Shown: positions 41,430 through 52,141, numbered from the stretch's first letter. The stretch is DNA of 64,000 nucleotides from Microbacterium sp. H83 (GCF_001650405.1 NZ_LWCU01000012.1:162073-226072), one strand, 5' to 3'. Numbers and translations: made by a program. Notes: generated from the letters alone by a model not told the origin.

Positions 41430-43665
41430 CCCGGTAGACGTCGTAGACCGCGTCGATGCGCCGCACGGCGTTCAGCACGCGGTCGAGGTGCACGGCGTCG
41501 CCCATCTCGAACACGAAGCGACTGAGAGCGAGACGCTCGTCCGTCGTCGTCACCGTCGCCGACAGGATGTTGACGTGATGCTCGCTGAGAACGCGCGTGA
41601 CGTCCGACAGCAGGCCGGAACGGTCGAGCGCCTCCACCTGGATCTGCACCCGGAAGACGCTCTTCGTGGTCGGAGCCCAGGAGACGTCGACGAAACGGTC
41701 CTCCTCGCTCGCCAGCGCCTTGACGTTGACGCAGTCCGACCGGTGGACGGAGACGCCGCTGCCCCGTGTCACGAAGCCCACGATGTCGTCGCCGGGCACG
41801 GGGGTGCAGCACTTCGCCAGCTTCACGAGGATGTCGGCGGCACCGCGGACCAGCACGCCCGAGTCGCCGGCGCGAGGCTCACGGGTGGGGATGCTGCCCT
41901 GCACGTCGATCGGCCCCGTGGCCGGATCGTCGGCCGAGACGAGCGCGGTGACCTTCTCGAGCACCGACTGGGTGGAGACGTGCCCCTCTCCCACGGCGGC
42001 GTAGAGGGCCGAGACGTCCTCATAGCGCAGCTGGTGCGCGACCTCGGCGAACGAGTCCTGGCTCATCAGCCGCTGCAGGGGCAGGTTCTGCCGGCGCATC
42101 GCCCGGGCGATGGACTCCTTGCCCTGCTCGATGGCCTCCTCGCGGCGCTCCTTCGTGAACCAGCCACGGATCTTGTTCCGCGCGCGAGTGCTCTTCACGA
42201 AGCCGAGCCAGTCCTGACTCGGTCCGGCGTCGGGGTTCTTCGAGGTGAAGACCTCCACCACATCGCCGCTCTTGAGCTCAGACTCGAGCGGCACGAGCCG
42301 CCCGTTCACCTTGGAGCCCATCGTGCGGTGACCGATCTCGGTGTGCACGGCGTACGCGAAGTCGACCGGGGTGGCACCGGCGGGGAGGCCGATGACCCTG
42401 CCCTTCGGCGTGAAGACGTAGACCTCCTTCGCGCCGATCTCGAACCGGAGGGAGTCGAGGAACTCGCCGGGATCCGCGGTCTCGGCCTGCCAGTCGGAGA
42501 TGTGCGCGAGCCAGGCCATGTCCGCGTCGGCTGCGCGGACCTCGGCCTTGCCGCCGTTCATCCGCTCCTTGTACATCCAGTGCGCCGCGACACCGTACTC
42601 GGCCTGCTGATGCATTTCGTGCGTGCGGATCTGGATCTCGACGGTGCGGCCGGACGGACCGATCACGGTCGTGTGGAGCGACTGGTAGAGATTGAACTTC
42701 GGGGTCGCGATGTAGTCCTTGAAGCGACCGGGAAGCGGTGTCCAGCGTGCGTGGATCGCGCCCAGCACGGCGTAGCAGTCGCGCACGGAGGCGACGAGCA
42801 CGCGGATGCCGATGAGATCGTAGATGTCGTCGAACTCGCGGCCCCGGACCACCATCTTCTGGTACACGGAATAGAGCTGCTTCGGGCGACCGACGACCTT
42901 GCCGCGGATGCGGAGATCGCGGAGATCCTCGTCGATCTCCTCGACGACCTGCGTCAGGTACTTCTCGCGTTGCGGCGTGCGCTGCGCGATGAGGTTGTGG
43001 ATCTCGTTGTAGATCTTGGGATGCAGGACCGCGAACGACAGATCCTCGAGCTCCGACTTGATCGCCTGGATGCCGAGGCGGTTGGCCAGCGGCGCGTAGA
43101 TCTCGAGCGTCTCCTTGGCCTTCTTCGCGGCCTTCTCGGGCGGGACGAATCCCCAGGTGCGGGCGTTGTGCAGGCGGTCGGCGAGCTTGATGAGCAGGAC
43201 GCGGATGTCCTTCGACATCGCGACGATCATCTTGCGGACGGTCTCGGCCTGGGCGCTCTCGCCGTACTTGACCTTGTCGAGCTTGGTCACGCCGTCGACG
43301 AGCATCGCGACCTCGTCGCCGAACTCCGCGGTCAGGTCCGCCAGCGCGTAGCCGGTGTCCTCGACGGTGTCGTGCAGCAGCGCGGCCGCGATGGCGCGCG
43401 GACCCAGGCCCATCTCGGCGAGGATCTGGGCGACCGCGAGCGGGTGGGTGATGTACGGCTCGCCGCTCTGACGCTTCTGCCCTTCGTGCTTGACCTTGGC
43501 GACCGCGTACGCACGCTCGATCACGGCGAGGTCACCGCGCGGGTGATTGGCGCGCACGGTGCGAGTCAGGTTGTCGAGGTCGTTGACCCTGGGCGCACGG
43601 GAGAAGATGCGGGGAACCAGGCGCCTCAGGCTCGATCCCTGCGACGTCGTCTGCGGTTCCGCCAT
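41416..43665 (-). CDS. rel: Bifunctional (p)ppGpp synthetase/hydrolase
   Basis: Makes and degrades (p)ppGpp in the stringent response. The 749-residue protein has an intact HD hydrolase (LLHDTVED, H98-D99), a synthetase domain (GRPKQLYSVYQKM near 260, then DDIYDLIGIRVL), TGS (VFTPKGRVIGLPAGATPVDFAY near 420) and a C-terminal ACT domain. Both active sites look intact, the single long Rel found in actinobacteria. ATG 43665 has GGGAGGTG ahead. It lies after the SecDF terminator. Confidence 0.97.
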   Translation of the reverse strand: MAEPQTTSQGSSLRRLVPRIFSRAPRVNDLDNLTRTVRANHPRGDLAVIERAYAVAKVKHEGQKRQSGEPYITHPLAVAQILAEMGLGPRAIAAALLHDTVEDTGYALADLTAEFGDEVAMLVDGVTKLDKVKYGESAQAETVRKMIVAMSKDIRVLLIKLADRLHNARTWGFVPPEKAAKKAKETLEIYAPLANRLGIQAIKSELEDLSFAVLHPKIYNEIHNLIAQRTPQREKYLTQVVEEIDEDLRDLRIRGKVVGRPKQLYSVYQKMVVRGREFDDIYDLIGIRVLVASVRDCYAVLGAIHARWTPLPGRFKDYIATPKFNLYQSLHTTVIGPSGRTVEIQIRTHEMHQQAEYGVAAHWMYKERMNGGKAEVRAADADMAWLAHISDWQAETADPGEFLDSLRFEIGAKEVYVFTPKGRVIGLPAGATPVDFAYAVHTEIGHRTMGSKVNGRLVPLESELKSGDVVEVFTSKNPDAGPSQDWLGFVKSTRARNKIRGWFTKERREEAIEQGKESIARAMRRQNLPLQRLMSQDSFAEVAHQLRYEDVSALYAAVGEGHVSTQSVLEKVTALVSADDPATGPIDVQGSIPTREPRAGDSGVLVRGAADILVKLAKCCTPVPGDDIVGFVTRGSGVSVHRSDCVNVKALASEEDRFVDVSWAPTTKSVFRVQIQVEALDRSGLLSDVTRVLSEHHVNILSATVTTTDERLALSRFVFEMGDAVHLDRVLNAVRRIDAVYDVYRVTSS

Positions 43666-43699
43666 CCGCTCACCTCCCGAATCACAACAGCTTACGCGT

Positions 43700-43726
43700 G
43701 CTCAGCGGGGGGCGGCCCCGCTGAGC
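43700..43726 (-). terminator. Terminator after secF
   Basis: A perfect 11-bp stem (GCTCAGCGGGG and its complement) with a five-base loop, eight bases after the secF stop. It isolates rel from yajC-secD-secF. Confidence 0.75.
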
Positions 43727-43733
43727 GGGACGA

Positions 43734-44723
43734 TCAGGCCTCGACGGAGGCGCGGCTGCGCGCCTCGCGGATCCGCGCGTCGCGGGCCGCGATCTGCGGC
43801 TCGTTCTCGCGGAACAGCGAATACAGCGGCGCGGCCACGAACAGCGTCGAGTACGTCGCGACGAGGATGCCGACGAAGATCGAGAGCGAGATGTCGGTGA
43901 GCGACTCGGCGCCGAGCCAGAACGCGCCGATGAAGAGCACGGCACCGACCGGCAGGGCGGCGACGACCGACGTGTTGATCGACCGCACGAGGGTCTGGTT
44001 GACCGCGAGGTTGACGGATTCGCCGAAGGTCCGGGCGGATTGCTCCCCGTCCTCCGTGGTGTTCTCCCTGATCTTGTCGAACACGACCGTGGTGTCGTAC
44101 AGCGAGTACGCGAGGATCGTGAGGAAGCCGATCACCGCGGCCGGCGAGATCTCGAAGCCGGCGAGGGCGTACACGCCCACCGTGATGACGAGCACGTCGA
44201 GCAGACCGAGGATCGCCGCGGCCGACATCTTCCAGGTGCGGAAGTAGATCGCGAGGATCAGGAAGGTGAGCGCGAGGAAGATCGCGAGTCCCCACAGGGA
44301 CTGCCGGGTGACGCTCTCGCCCCACTGCGGACCGATGAAGGACGATGCGACGCTGTCCGGCTCCACGCCGTATGCGTCGGCGAGGGCGTTCGCGACCTGC
44401 TGTGTCTCCTCGGAGCTCATCTGATCGGTCTGGACGCGGATGTCCGTGCCGTTCACGACGACGACCTTCGTGGCGGCGCCGTCGACGACCGACTGCACGG
44501 CGTTCGACGCCGTCTCCTGGTCGAGGCTGTCCGGCGCCTGCACCGTGAACTGCGATCCGCCCGTGAACTCGATGGAGAACTGGATCGGCCGGATGAGCGG
44601 CACCAGGGCCGATGCCACCACGAGGGCGATCGCGATGATGAACCACAGGCGACGCTTGCCGACGAACGGGAAGGACGTCTTGCCCGAGTAGAGGTTGTTT
44701 CCGAACTCGTTCATGGAAGCCAT
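43734..44723 (-). CDS. secF: Protein translocase subunit SecF
   Basis: Works with SecD to pull secreted proteins across the membrane using the proton gradient. The 329-residue protein has six membrane segments: one at the N-terminus (WFIIAIALVVASALV), then a large outer loop starting IEFTGGSQF, then five in the second half. ATG 44723 shares a base with the secD stop (TGATG); a GTG one codon earlier is possible, and both have a G-rich ribosome site. Confidence 0.95.
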   Translation of the reverse strand: MASMNEFGNNLYSGKTSFPFVGKRRLWFIIAIALVVASALVPLIRPIQFSIEFTGGSQFTVQAPDSLDQETASNAVQSVVDGAATKVVVVNGTDIRVQTDQMSSEETQQVANALADAYGVEPDSVASSFIGPQWGESVTRQSLWGLAIFLALTFLILAIYFRTWKMSAAAILGLLDVLVITVGVYALAGFEISPAAVIGFLTILAYSLYDTTVVFDKIRENTTEDGEQSARTFGESVNLAVNQTLVRSINTSVVAALPVGAVLFIGAFWLGAESLTDISLSIFVGILVATYSTLFVAAPLYSLFRENEPQIAARDARIREARSRASVEA

Positions 44724-46453
44724 CACGCGTCCCCCTCACTTCCGGTGCTGGTGGATCTGTCACCGGCGAGTGCTTCGGCGCGCTTGCGCTCTGCGATGGT
44801 CTGGCGGCGATCCGCTTCGCCGCGCGAACGGGCGTTCTTCGCGCCCCGGCCCGCGGACGCCGTGACGACCTCGCGGAACTGCGAGCGGCTGCGGTAGACG
44901 GCTCCGAGGGACTCGGGATCGAGCCCCGACAGTTTGTGTCCGCCGCCGAAGAACTTCGTCCTGGCGAGCAGCTGCATCACGGGGTGGGTGAAGATCACGA
45001 AGATGAAGACGTCGATGACGGTGGTGAGGCCCAGCGTGAACGCGAAGCCCTTCACGGTCGAGTCGGCGAGGATGTAGAGCACCACGGCGGCCAGGATGTT
45101 GATCGACTTGGAGATGTAGATCGTGCGCTTCGCGCGCCCCCAGCCGTCCTCGACCGCGGACGTGATCGACTTGCCGTCTCTCAGCTCGTCCCTGATGCGC
45201 TCGAAGTACACGATGAACGAGTCGGCCGTGAAGCCGATGGACACGATGAGTCCGGCGACACCCGCGAGTGAGAGGCGGAAGCCCAGGCGCCAGGCCAGGA
45301 TGCAGATGACGATGTAGGTCAGGACCGCCATCACCGCGATCGACGCGATGATCACCGACCCGAGAGCCCGGTACACGATCAGCGAGTAGACGGCGACGAG
45401 CACGAGTCCGATGAGACCGGCGATGAGGCCGATCTGCAGCTGCTGGGTTCCGAGCGTCGCAGAGACCGTGTCGTCGCTCTGCACGGTGAAGCTGAGCGGC
45501 AGAGCACCGAACTTGAGCTGGTCGGCCAGGGTCGTCGCGCTCTCCTGCGTGAAGTCTCCCGAGATGCTCGGGCGCCCGTCGAGGATCTGACCGTTCATGC
45601 GCGGAGCGCTGATCACGGAGCCGTCGAGGACGAACGCGAACTGGTCGCGCGGCGAGAGATTGTCCAGACGGTTCTGGTTCAGGCGCGTGCTGACCTTGCC
45701 GAACGCGTCCGTGCCGTCGGCGTTCATCGTCAGCTGCACGAGCCAGGCGCCCGACCGGGGGTCGCGACCGCTGGTGGCATCCGTGATGGCCTCACCCGTG
45801 AGCTCGGTCGGACCGAGCAGGTACTTGGCCTGGTTGAGCGGGTCGCACGCGATGAGGGGCTGGTCCTCGGGCGCGCGGGCCGGATCGTTGTCGGGATTCG
45901 CGCAGTCGTACGCCTGGAACTCCGCCGCGAGCCGGTCGGTCACCCACGCGAGGTCGCTCGCATCGGTGGGCTCGGCCGTCGGCGTGTCGCTCAGGGAGTC
46001 GTCCGGCGTCGGGAACGGCGTCTCGTTGCCGTCCTCGCCGACGAAGGACGTCGCCGCCGCCGTGGTCGCCAGCACCGGTCGGAACTCCAGCTGCGCGCTC
46101 GACTGGATGCGCTCACGCGTCTGCTCGTCCGCCTTGCCGGGGATCTGCACGACGATGTTCGAGCCGCCCTCGGTCGTGATGTCGGCTTCCGCGACACCCG
46201 ACGCGTCGACACGCTGACGGATGATCGCCGCGGCCTGATCCATCTGCTCCTGGGTCGGCGCCGCGCCGTCCTCGGTCTCCGCGCTGAGCACGATCTGCGT
46301 GCCGCCCTGGAGGTCGAGGGCGAGCTCAGGCGTCCACGAGCTCTGCGTGAAGACGTAGACGCCCGCGGCGTTGATTCCGAACAGGACGCCCGTCACCAGG
46401 AGGAGGCCGAGGAGGACCCGCCAGGCGTGACGGACCGGAGAGGATGAAGCCAC
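44723..46453 (-). CDS. secD: Protein translocase subunit SecD
   Basis: Partner of SecF. The 576-residue protein has an N-terminal membrane segment (VLLGLLLVTGVLFGINAAGV), the P1 region with LDLQGGTQIVL near 47, a low-complexity acidic/threonine stretch (about 140-165) in the outer domain, and five C-terminal membrane segments with SIGFTADSFIVYFERIRDE. The cytoplasmic tail is long and charged. Start is GTG 46453. yajC lies 60 bases upstream, secF overlaps downstream. Confidence 0.96.
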   Translation of the reverse strand: MASSSPVRHAWRVLLGLLLVTGVLFGINAAGVYVFTQSSWTPELALDLQGGTQIVLSAETEDGAAPTQEQMDQAAAIIRQRVDASGVAEADITTEGGSNIVVQIPGKADEQTRERIQSSAQLEFRPVLATTAAATSFVGEDGNETPFPTPDDSLSDTPTAEPTDASDLAWVTDRLAAEFQAYDCANPDNDPARAPEDQPLIACDPLNQAKYLLGPTELTGEAITDATSGRDPRSGAWLVQLTMNADGTDAFGKVSTRLNQNRLDNLSPRDQFAFVLDGSVISAPRMNGQILDGRPSISGDFTQESATTLADQLKFGALPLSFTVQSDDTVSATLGTQQLQIGLIAGLIGLVLVAVYSLIVYRALGSVIIASIAVMAVLTYIVICILAWRLGFRLSLAGVAGLIVSIGFTADSFIVYFERIRDELRDGKSITSAVEDGWGRAKRTIYISKSINILAAVVLYILADSTVKGFAFTLGLTTVIDVFIFVIFTHPVMQLLARTKFFGGGHKLSGLDPESLGAVYRSRSQFREVVTASAGRGAKNARSRGEADRRQTIAERKRAEALAGDRSTSTGSEGDA

Positions 46454-46513
46454 GTGAGATCAGCTTTCTGAGATGCCGGATGTCCGAGGGCAGCGCCGTG
46501 CTGCCGGACGGGT

Positions 46514-46924
46514 TTACTTGTCGTCGGCGTCGCGCTCGAGGCGGCGACGCGTCTCCTCGGGGGTCTCGAGCGCGGCGGGCGCCTCGTCGACGACGGGCGC
46601 GTCCTCTGCGACGACGTCGGCCGCGACGACCTCGTCGTCCACGACGTCCTTCGGCTCCACGATGCGCAGGATCGCCTGGCTGTGCACCTCGATGACGGTG
46701 CCGGGCGCGATCTCGACGAGCGCGGGCGAGTCGAGGTCGTCGTGGTCGTAGGCCACGATGGTTCCGTAGATGCCGCCCTGCAGGAGGACCTTCACTCCGG
46801 GGACGGTCTTCGTCGCCTTCTCCTCCTGCTCCGCCTTCATCTGCTTCTGGCGCTTGCGTCCGTTGACGAACATGAAGACGACGAGGACGGCGAGAAGGCC
46901 GAAGAGCAGGATTTCCATGGGCAT
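46514..46924 (-). CDS. yajC: Preprotein translocase subunit YajC
   Basis: Single-pass membrane accessory of SecDF. The 136-residue protein has an N-terminal membrane segment (EILLFGLLAVLVVFMFVNG, about 3-21), a basic stretch RKRQKQMK, the conserved VKVLLQGGIYGTIVAYDHD core, and an acidic tail of about 45 residues that is longer than in many homologues. ATG 46924 or 46918 could be used. Confidence 0.93.
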   Translation of the reverse strand: MPMEILLFGLLAVLVVFMFVNGRKRQKQMKAEQEEKATKTVPGVKVLLQGGIYGTIVAYDHDDLDSPALVEIAPGTVIEVHSQAILRIVEPKDVVDDEVVAADVVAEDAPVVDEAPAALETPEETRRRLERDADDK

Positions 46925-46998
46925 GGTGGCAGTGGGCCTTTCTCAGGTGCGCGCACCAGGGACCGGGCGCACAGTTCTATCGGGGGAAGTCTTCAGCG

Positions 46999-47004
46999 AT
47001 TATA
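46999..47004 (-). promoter_or_regulatory. TATAAT -10 of yajC-secDF inside the ruvB stop
   Basis: A perfect TATAAT on the minus strand; the TAA within it is the ruvB stop. It predicts a leader of roughly 70 bases for yajC. No strong -35 is seen. Confidence 0.5.
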
Positions 47005-48025
47005 GGTCATCGAGGCGAAGCACCCCGTCCGGGTGCGCCATGCCCAGATGGGCGTACGCCTCCGGCATCGCGATCCGCCCTCGCGGCGTGCGTCCGAGGA
47101 ACCCGATGCGCACGAGATACGGCTCCACGACGCTCTCGACGGTCTCCGCCTCCTCGCCGACGGCGACGGCGAGCGTGCTGAGACCGACGGGTCCCCCGCG
47201 GAAGCGGCGCACGAGGGCCTCCAGCACCGCTCGGTCGAGACGGTCGAGACCGATGGGGTCGACGTCGTAGAGGTCGAGGGCGGCGTTCACGTCGTGCAGC
47301 GATGCGGAGCCGCCGCCGTGCACGAGCGCGTAATCCCGCACTCGACGCAGCAGACGGTTCGCGATGCGAGGCGTGCCGCGGGAGCGCCGGGCGATCTCCG
47401 ACAGCGAGTCGTCCGGCAGGCCCACGCCGAGCACCAGAGCAGACCGCGCGATGACGCGCTCGAGCTCGGACTCCTCGTAGAACTCGAGGTGCCCGGTGAA
47501 TCCGAAGCGGTCGCGGAGCGGGTTCGGGAGCAGACCGGAGCGGGTCGTGGCGCCGACGAGGGTGAACGGCGCCAGCTCCAGCGGGATGCTGGTGGCTCCT
47601 GCGCCCTTGCCCACCATGATGTCGATGCGGAAATCCTCCATCGCGAGATAGAGCATCTCCTCCGCCGACCGCGCCATGCGGTGGATCTCGTCGATGAACA
47701 GCACCTCGCCGGGCAGCAGACTCGACAGCAGCGCGGCGAGGTCGCCCGCGTGCTGGATCGCGGGTCCGCTCGACATCCGCAGCGGACGCTCGCTCTCGTG
47801 CGCGACGATCATCGCGAGCGTGGTCTTGCCGAGTCCCGGAGGGCCCGCGAGGAGGATGTGGTCGGGAGAGCGGTTCTGGATGCGTGCCGCGTCGAGCAGC
47901 AGCTGCAGCTGGCCGCGGACCTTCTGCTGGCCCACGAACTCGCCGAGGCTCGTGGGACGCAGGGCGCCCTCGATCGCGAGCTCGGTCTCGTCCGCCGGCT
48001 CCGTCGCGTCGCGGGCGTCAGACAC
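47000..48025 (-). CDS. ruvB: Holliday junction branch migration helicase RuvB
   Basis: Hexameric AAA+ motor that drives branch migration with RuvA. The 341-residue protein has Walker [13 protein letters not shown] near 59-70, Walker [10 protein letters not shown] near 113, GATTRSGLL and the arginine-finger region near RDRFGF. GTG 48025 overlaps ruvA by eight bases. Confidence 0.97.
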   Translation of the reverse strand: MSDARDATEPADETELAIEGALRPTSLGEFVGQQKVRGQLQLLLDAARIQNRSPDHILLAGPPGLGKTTLAMIVAHESERPLRMSSGPAIQHAGDLAALLSSLLPGEVLFIDEIHRMARSAEEMLYLAMEDFRIDIMVGKGAGATSIPLELAPFTLVGATTRSGLLPNPLRDRFGFTGHLEFYEESELERVIARSALVLGVGLPDDSLSEIARRSRGTPRIANRLLRRVRDYALVHGGGSASLHDVNAALDLYDVDPIGLDRLDRAVLEALVRRFRGGPVGLSTLAVAVGEEAETVESVVEPYLVRIGFLGRTPRGRIAMPEAYAHLGMAHPDGVLRLDDL

Positions 48026-48623
48026 GCGCCGGCCCCAGCATCGCCAGTGTGCGACGCAGCAGAGGCGCCACGGCGGAGCGCTCCGCCTCGGAGGCGTCGG
48101 CCGCCGTCTGAGCGGCCGCCTCCGCGGCGACCTTCTCGGACCAGCCGAGGCCCACCAGCGCGGCCGTCACCTGATCGACGACGCTGGACGCCGCGCCCGC
48201 CGAGGGCTTCGCGGCGACCGCGACGGGATGCACCTTGCCCGCGAGCTGCACGACGATGAGCTTCGCGGTCTTCGGTCCGATGCCGGAGACCCGACGGAAG
48301 GGTGCGTCGTCCTCCGCCGTGACCGCCTCGGCGATCTGATCGACCGTGAGGTGCGACAGCACTCCGAGGGCCGACTTCGGGCCGACGCCGGTCACACTGA
48401 TCAGCAGGCCGAAGATCTCGAGCTCGCTGCGGTCCGCGAAGCCGTAGAGCGAGAGGGCGTCCTCCCGCACGATGAGGCTCGTGTGGAGCATCAGCCGCTC
48501 GCCGACCGTGGCGGTGTGCGCGACGTCGCCGGGCACGGCGACGGCGAACCCGACCCCGCCCACATCGACGACGACCTGATCGGACGACGAGTGCAGGACC
48601 GTGCCGTGCAGCGAGGAGATCAT
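48018..48623 (-). CDS. ruvA: Holliday junction DNA-binding protein RuvA
   Basis: Tetrameric junction-binding protein. The 201-residue product has the OB-fold domain (MISSLHGTV), helix-hairpin-helix motifs [12 protein letters not shown] near 75 and [13 protein letters not shown] near 112, and a C-terminal UBA-like domain that contacts RuvB, joined by an alanine-rich linker. ATG 48623 lies nine bases after ruvC. Confidence 0.97.
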   Translation of the reverse strand: MISSLHGTVLHSSSDQVVVDVGGVGFAVAVPGDVAHTATVGERLMLHTSLIVREDALSLYGFADRSELEIFGLLISVTGVGPKSALGVLSHLTVDQIAEAVTAEDDAPFRRVSGIGPKTAKLIVVQLAGKVHPVAVAAKPSAGAASSVVDQVTAALVGLGWSEKVAAEAAAQTAADASEAERSAVAPLLRRTLAMLGPARV

Positions 48624-48632
48624 CCTCCGAGC

Positions 48633-49217
48633 CTACGCGCCGGGTCGTAGGTATGTTCGAGCGACACGCTCCGCATCGGCCCACGCCCGTTGCGCGGGAG
48701 TCAGCGCATCCTGACCGGTCGGGCTCGCCGCACCGCGCCGCCAGGCGTGGCAGAGCGCGATCGCGAGCGCGTCGGCGGCGTCCGCCGGCTGCGGCGGCGC
48801 CTCGAGGCGCAGGATCCGGGCGATCATCGACTGCACCTGCTTCTTGTCCGCCGATCCGTACCCGGTGACCGCCGCCTTGACCTCGCTCGGGGTGTGCGTG
48901 GCGGCGGGCAGTCCGGACTCCGCGGCCAGGAGGAGGGCGACGCCGCTGGCCTGCGCCGTGCCCATGACGGTGTGGCTGTTCTGCTGGGCGAACACGCGCT
49001 CGACCGCGACCGCGTCCGGCCGATGCGTCCCGATCACCTCGCGGATCCCCGCGGCCACGATCGCGAGGCGCTCTCCGATGGGCAGGTCGGGCGCCGACCG
49101 GATCACGCCGACGTGCACGAGCGTGCCGCGACGGGACCTGTCGACGTCGACGATGCCGACGCCGCAGCGCGTGAGGCCGGGGTCGATTCCGAGCACGCGG
49201 AGCGAGGAGGAGGTCAC
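48633..49217 (-). CDS. ruvC: Crossover junction endonuclease RuvC
   Basis: Dimeric nuclease cutting Holliday junctions. The 194-residue protein has the first catalytic aspartate in VLGIDPGLTRCG near 12, the glutamate in VAVERVFAQQN near 72 and the last acidic pair in PADAADALAIALCH near 146. It leads ruvC-ruvA-ruvB. GTG 49217 follows TAGCCT and GGAGGA directly, which fits a leaderless mRNA. Confidence 0.97.
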   Translation of the reverse strand: MTSSSLRVLGIDPGLTRCGVGIVDVDRSRRGTLVHVGVIRSAPDLPIGERLAIVAAGIREVIGTHRPDAVAVERVFAQQNSHTVMGTAQASGVALLLAAESGLPAATHTPSEVKAAVTGYGSADKKQVQSMIARILRLEAPPQPADAADALAIALCHAWRRGAASPTGQDALTPAQRAWADAERVARTYLRPGA

Positions 49218-49223
49218 TCCTCC

Positions 49224-49229
49224 AGGCTA
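49224..49229 (-). promoter_or_regulatory. Candidate leaderless -10 of ruvCAB
   Basis: TAGCCT, six bases (GGAGGA), then GTG 49217, nearly identical to the rarA arrangement. Confidence 0.5.
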
Positions 49230-49262
49230 TGGGCGTCGTCGACCGTCGGTCGTCCGGCGCGC

Positions 49263-50024
49263 CTACGCGTCGTCGTTCTCGAGCTCCGCCTGCACCTCGG
49301 CAGTGAGGTCGAAGTTCGTGAAGACGTTCTGCACGTCCTCGCTGTCCTCGAGGGCGTCGATCAGGCGGAAGATCTTGCGAGCCGTGTCGGCGTCGATCTC
49401 GACCTTGAGGTTCGGGACGAACTCGACGTCCGCCGACTCGTAGTCGATCCCGGCATCCTGCAGCGCGCTGCGGACGGCGACGAGATCCGACGCCTCGGTC
49501 ACGATCTCGAAGCCCTCGGCGTGCGGCTCGATCTCCTCGGCCCCCGCCTCGAGCGCGGCCATCATCACGTCGTCCTCGGTCGTGCCCTCGGATCCGACGA
49601 CGATGACGCCCTTGCGGCTGAAGTTGTAGGCCACGCTGCCGGGGTCGGCGAGGGTGCCGCCGTTGCGGCTGAGCGCCGTGCGCACCTCGGCGGCGGCACG
49701 GTTCTTGTTGTCGGTCAGACACTCGATCATGAGGGCCACGCCGTTCGGGCCGTACCCCTCGTACATGATCGAGGTGTACTCGACGGCCTCGCCGCCGATG
49801 CCCGCCCCGCGCTTCACCGCGCGGTCGATGTTGTCCTTCGGGACGGAGGTCTTCTTCGCCTTCTGCACGGCGTCGAACAGCGTCGGGTTGCCCGCCAGGT
49901 CGGCGCCGCCGAGCTTCGCCGCGACCTCGATGTTCTTGATGAGCTTGGCCCAGGACTTGGCACGGCGCGCGTCGATGACGGCCTTCTTGTGCTTGGTCGT
50001 GGCCCACTTGGAATGCCCGGACAT
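49263..50024 (-). CDS. yebC: YebC/PmpR-family regulatory protein
   Basis: YebC proteins are reported as transcription regulators and, more recently, as translation factors helping proline stretches. The 253-residue protein has the typical opening [34 protein letters not shown] near 90 and three domains of normal length. I chose ATG 50024, with GGAG eight bases ahead, over a longer frame to 50075. It lies 45 bases upstream of ruvC, the usual actinobacterial order. A -10 TAGAAT is at 50074-50079. Confidence 0.95.
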   Translation of the reverse strand: MSGHSKWATTKHKKAVIDARRAKSWAKLIKNIEVAAKLGGADLAGNPTLFDAVQKAKKTSVPKDNIDRAVKRGAGIGGEAVEYTSIMYEGYGPNGVALMIECLTDNKNRAAAEVRTALSRNGGTLADPGSVAYNFSRKGVIVVGSEGTTEDDVMMAALEAGAEEIEPHAEGFEIVTEASDLVAVRSALQDAGIDYESADVEFVPNLKVEIDADTARKIFRLIDALEDSEDVQNVFTNFDLTAEVQAELENDDA

Positions 50025-50073
50025 AAGTCTCCGCTCGTCGATCTGCTCGGGGCTCGCGCCCAGCGCGTCGTCC

Positions 50074-50079
50074 ATTCTA
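50074..50079 (-). promoter_or_regulatory. Candidate -10 box of yebC
   Basis: TAGAAT on the minus strand, about 50 bases before the yebC start, in the 137-base region shared with the divergent decarboxylase gene. Confidence 0.45.
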
Positions 50080-50161
50080 TCGAATCCCCGCGCTCGCGCC
50101 CGGTGCCGAGCGCCGGCACCGCCTCTGGTGCCGTCGTCGACGCGGGTGTAGGCCTGGACGC

Positions 50162-51547
50162 ATGGATGACAGTGCGCTGGACGACAGAGCCCGCGGGCTC
50201 GCGGCCGCTCACCGGGCGGCGACCGGATTCCTGGCCTCGATCGACGACCGGCCCGTGTGGCCGCGCGCGAGCCTCGACGACATGCTGGACGCCTTCGGCG
50301 ACGCCCTCCCGGACGACGGGACCGACGCGGCGTCCGTGATCGACGAGATGGGGACGAGAGCCGACCCGGGACTCGTCGCGATCCCCGGCGGACGCTTCTT
50401 CGGCTTCGTCATCGGCGCGACCCATCCCGCCGCCCTCGCCGCCGACTGGCTGGTGTCGGCGTGGGATCAGAACTCCGGCTCGTCGCGGCTCACACCCGCC
50501 ACCGTCGCGCTGGAGAGGATCGCAGGACGATGGATGCTGGAGCTGCTCGGTCTGCCGGCGACCGCGAGCGTCGGGTTCGTCACCGGCGGTCAGATGGCGA
50601 ACTTCACGTGCCTCGCGGCCGGCCGCAACGCCGTGCTCGCGCGGGCCGGATGGGACCTGACGGACCGCGGGCTGCGCGGCTCCCCCGCCGTGCGGTTCGT
50701 CGTCGGCGCTGACCGCCACGGCTCGATCGACCGCGCCGCCCGATTCCTCGGGATCGGACGCGCGGAGATGACCGTCGTAGAGTCCGACGATCACGGTCGG
50801 ATGCGGCCGGACACCCTGAGCGCGGAACTCGACGCGGGATCGGGACCGCTCATCGTGTGCCTGCAGGCCGGCGAGGTGCACACCGGAGCGTTCGACGACT
50901 TCGCCGCTCTCCTTCCGATAGCCAGGGAGCACGGCGCCTGGGTGCACGTGGACGGCGCGTTCGGGCTCTGGGCCGCGGCGTCTCCGCGCCTCGCCCGGCT
51001 CTGCGCCGGGATGGCCGACGCCGACTCGTGGGCGACCGATGCGCACAAGACCCTCAACGTGCCCTACGACTGCGGCATGGCGATCGTGCGCGACCCGGCC
51101 GACTCGATCGCCGCGTTCCGCACCGGCGGCGACTACCTCATGTACACGGGCCTCGATCCCTGGGACGTCACCCCCGAGCTGTCCCGACGCGCCCGGGGGG
51201 TGCCGGCGTGGGCGGCCCTGCGCGGTCTGGGCCGCTCGGGCGTCGCCGCACTCCTGGACCGACTGCACGCGAACGCCGTCGCCATGGCATCCGGATTGTC
51301 GTCCGTGCCGGGGGTCGAGGTCGTGAACGACGTCGACTACACCCAGGTCATGTTCCGGCTGGCCTCCGACGACGCGACCCGAGCGCTCGGCGAGGCGATC
51401 CTGACCGAGGGGACGGCCGCCGTCACGGGCGCCGAATGGCGAGGCCGCGCGACCCTGCGATGCTCGATGTCGTCCTGGGCGACGACCCCGGATGACGTCG
51501 AGCGCACCGTCGCCGCGATCCGCTCGCTGGTGTCATCCGCGGGTTAG
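50162..51547 (+). CDS. Group II PLP-dependent decarboxylase
   Basis: The 461-residue protein belongs to the aromatic amino acid/glutamate decarboxylase fold. It has the cofactor-stacking histidine in [10 protein letters not shown] near 185, an aspartate in [11 protein letters not shown] near 265 and the PLP lysine in [14 protein letters not shown] near 298. The substrate cannot be read from sequence. It is the only + strand gene beside the B6 biosynthesis genes and converges on pdxT with a four-base overlap. ATG 50162 has no ribosome site; TAGGCCT ends six bases before it, so a leaderless start is possible. Confidence 0.88.
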   Translation: MDDSALDDRARGLAAAHRAATGFLASIDDRPVWPRASLDDMLDAFGDALPDDGTDAASVIDEMGTRADPGLVAIPGGRFFGFVIGATHPAALAADWLVSAWDQNSGSSRLTPATVALERIAGRWMLELLGLPATASVGFVTGGQMANFTCLAAGRNAVLARAGWDLTDRGLRGSPAVRFVVGADRHGSIDRAARFLGIGRAEMTVVESDDHGRMRPDTLSAELDAGSGPLIVCLQAGEVHTGAFDDFAALLPIAREHGAWVHVDGAFGLWAAASPRLARLCAGMADADSWATDAHKTLNVPYDCGMAIVRDPADSIAAFRTGGDYLMYTGLDPWDVTPELSRRARGVPAWAALRGLGRSGVAALLDRLHANAVAMASGLSSVPGVEVVNDVDYTQVMFRLASDDATRALGEAILTEGTAAVTGAEWRGRATLRCSMSSWATTPDDVERTVAAIRSLVSSAG

Positions 51548-52141
51548 GCCGCCTCGGCGGCGAAGGCACGGACGTGGGCGAGGAACCGCTGGTGGAAGCG
51601 GGTCTCGCCGTCGACCTCGGGATGGAAGCTCGTCCCGAGCAGGCGGCCCTGCTCGACCGCGACGATGCCGCCGTCCGCCAGGGTTGCGAGCACCTCGACG
51701 CGCTCCCCCGCGCGTTCGACGATCGGTGCGCGGATGAAGGTCGCCCGCACGGGCGGCTCCCCGAGGGCGGCGATCGCGAGCTCGGTCTCGAAGGACTCGG
51801 TCTGACGTCCGAACGCGTTCCGTCGCACGGCGACGTCGAGGCCGCCGAACGACTCCTGGCCGCGGATGCCGTCGAGCACCTCGTCCGCGAGGAGGATGAG
51901 CCCCGCGCACGTGCCGTAGACGGGGAGGCCGCCGGCGATCGCCTCGCGGACCGGCGTCTGCATGCCGAAGGAGCGCGAGAGCTTGTCGATCACGCTCGAC
52001 TCTCCCCCGGGCAGCACGAGGCCGTGCACCGCGGCGAGCTCCTCGGGCCGTCGGACCAGCGCGACCTCGGCGCCGAGTCCCGAGAGCAGGGCGACATGCT
52101 CGCGCACGTCGCCCTGCAGCGCGAGGACGCCGACCCGGGGG

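Noticed and set aside
41314..44247. A 977-codon + strand frame over rel and secF
   Set aside because: Shadow of Rel; composition biased and no domains.
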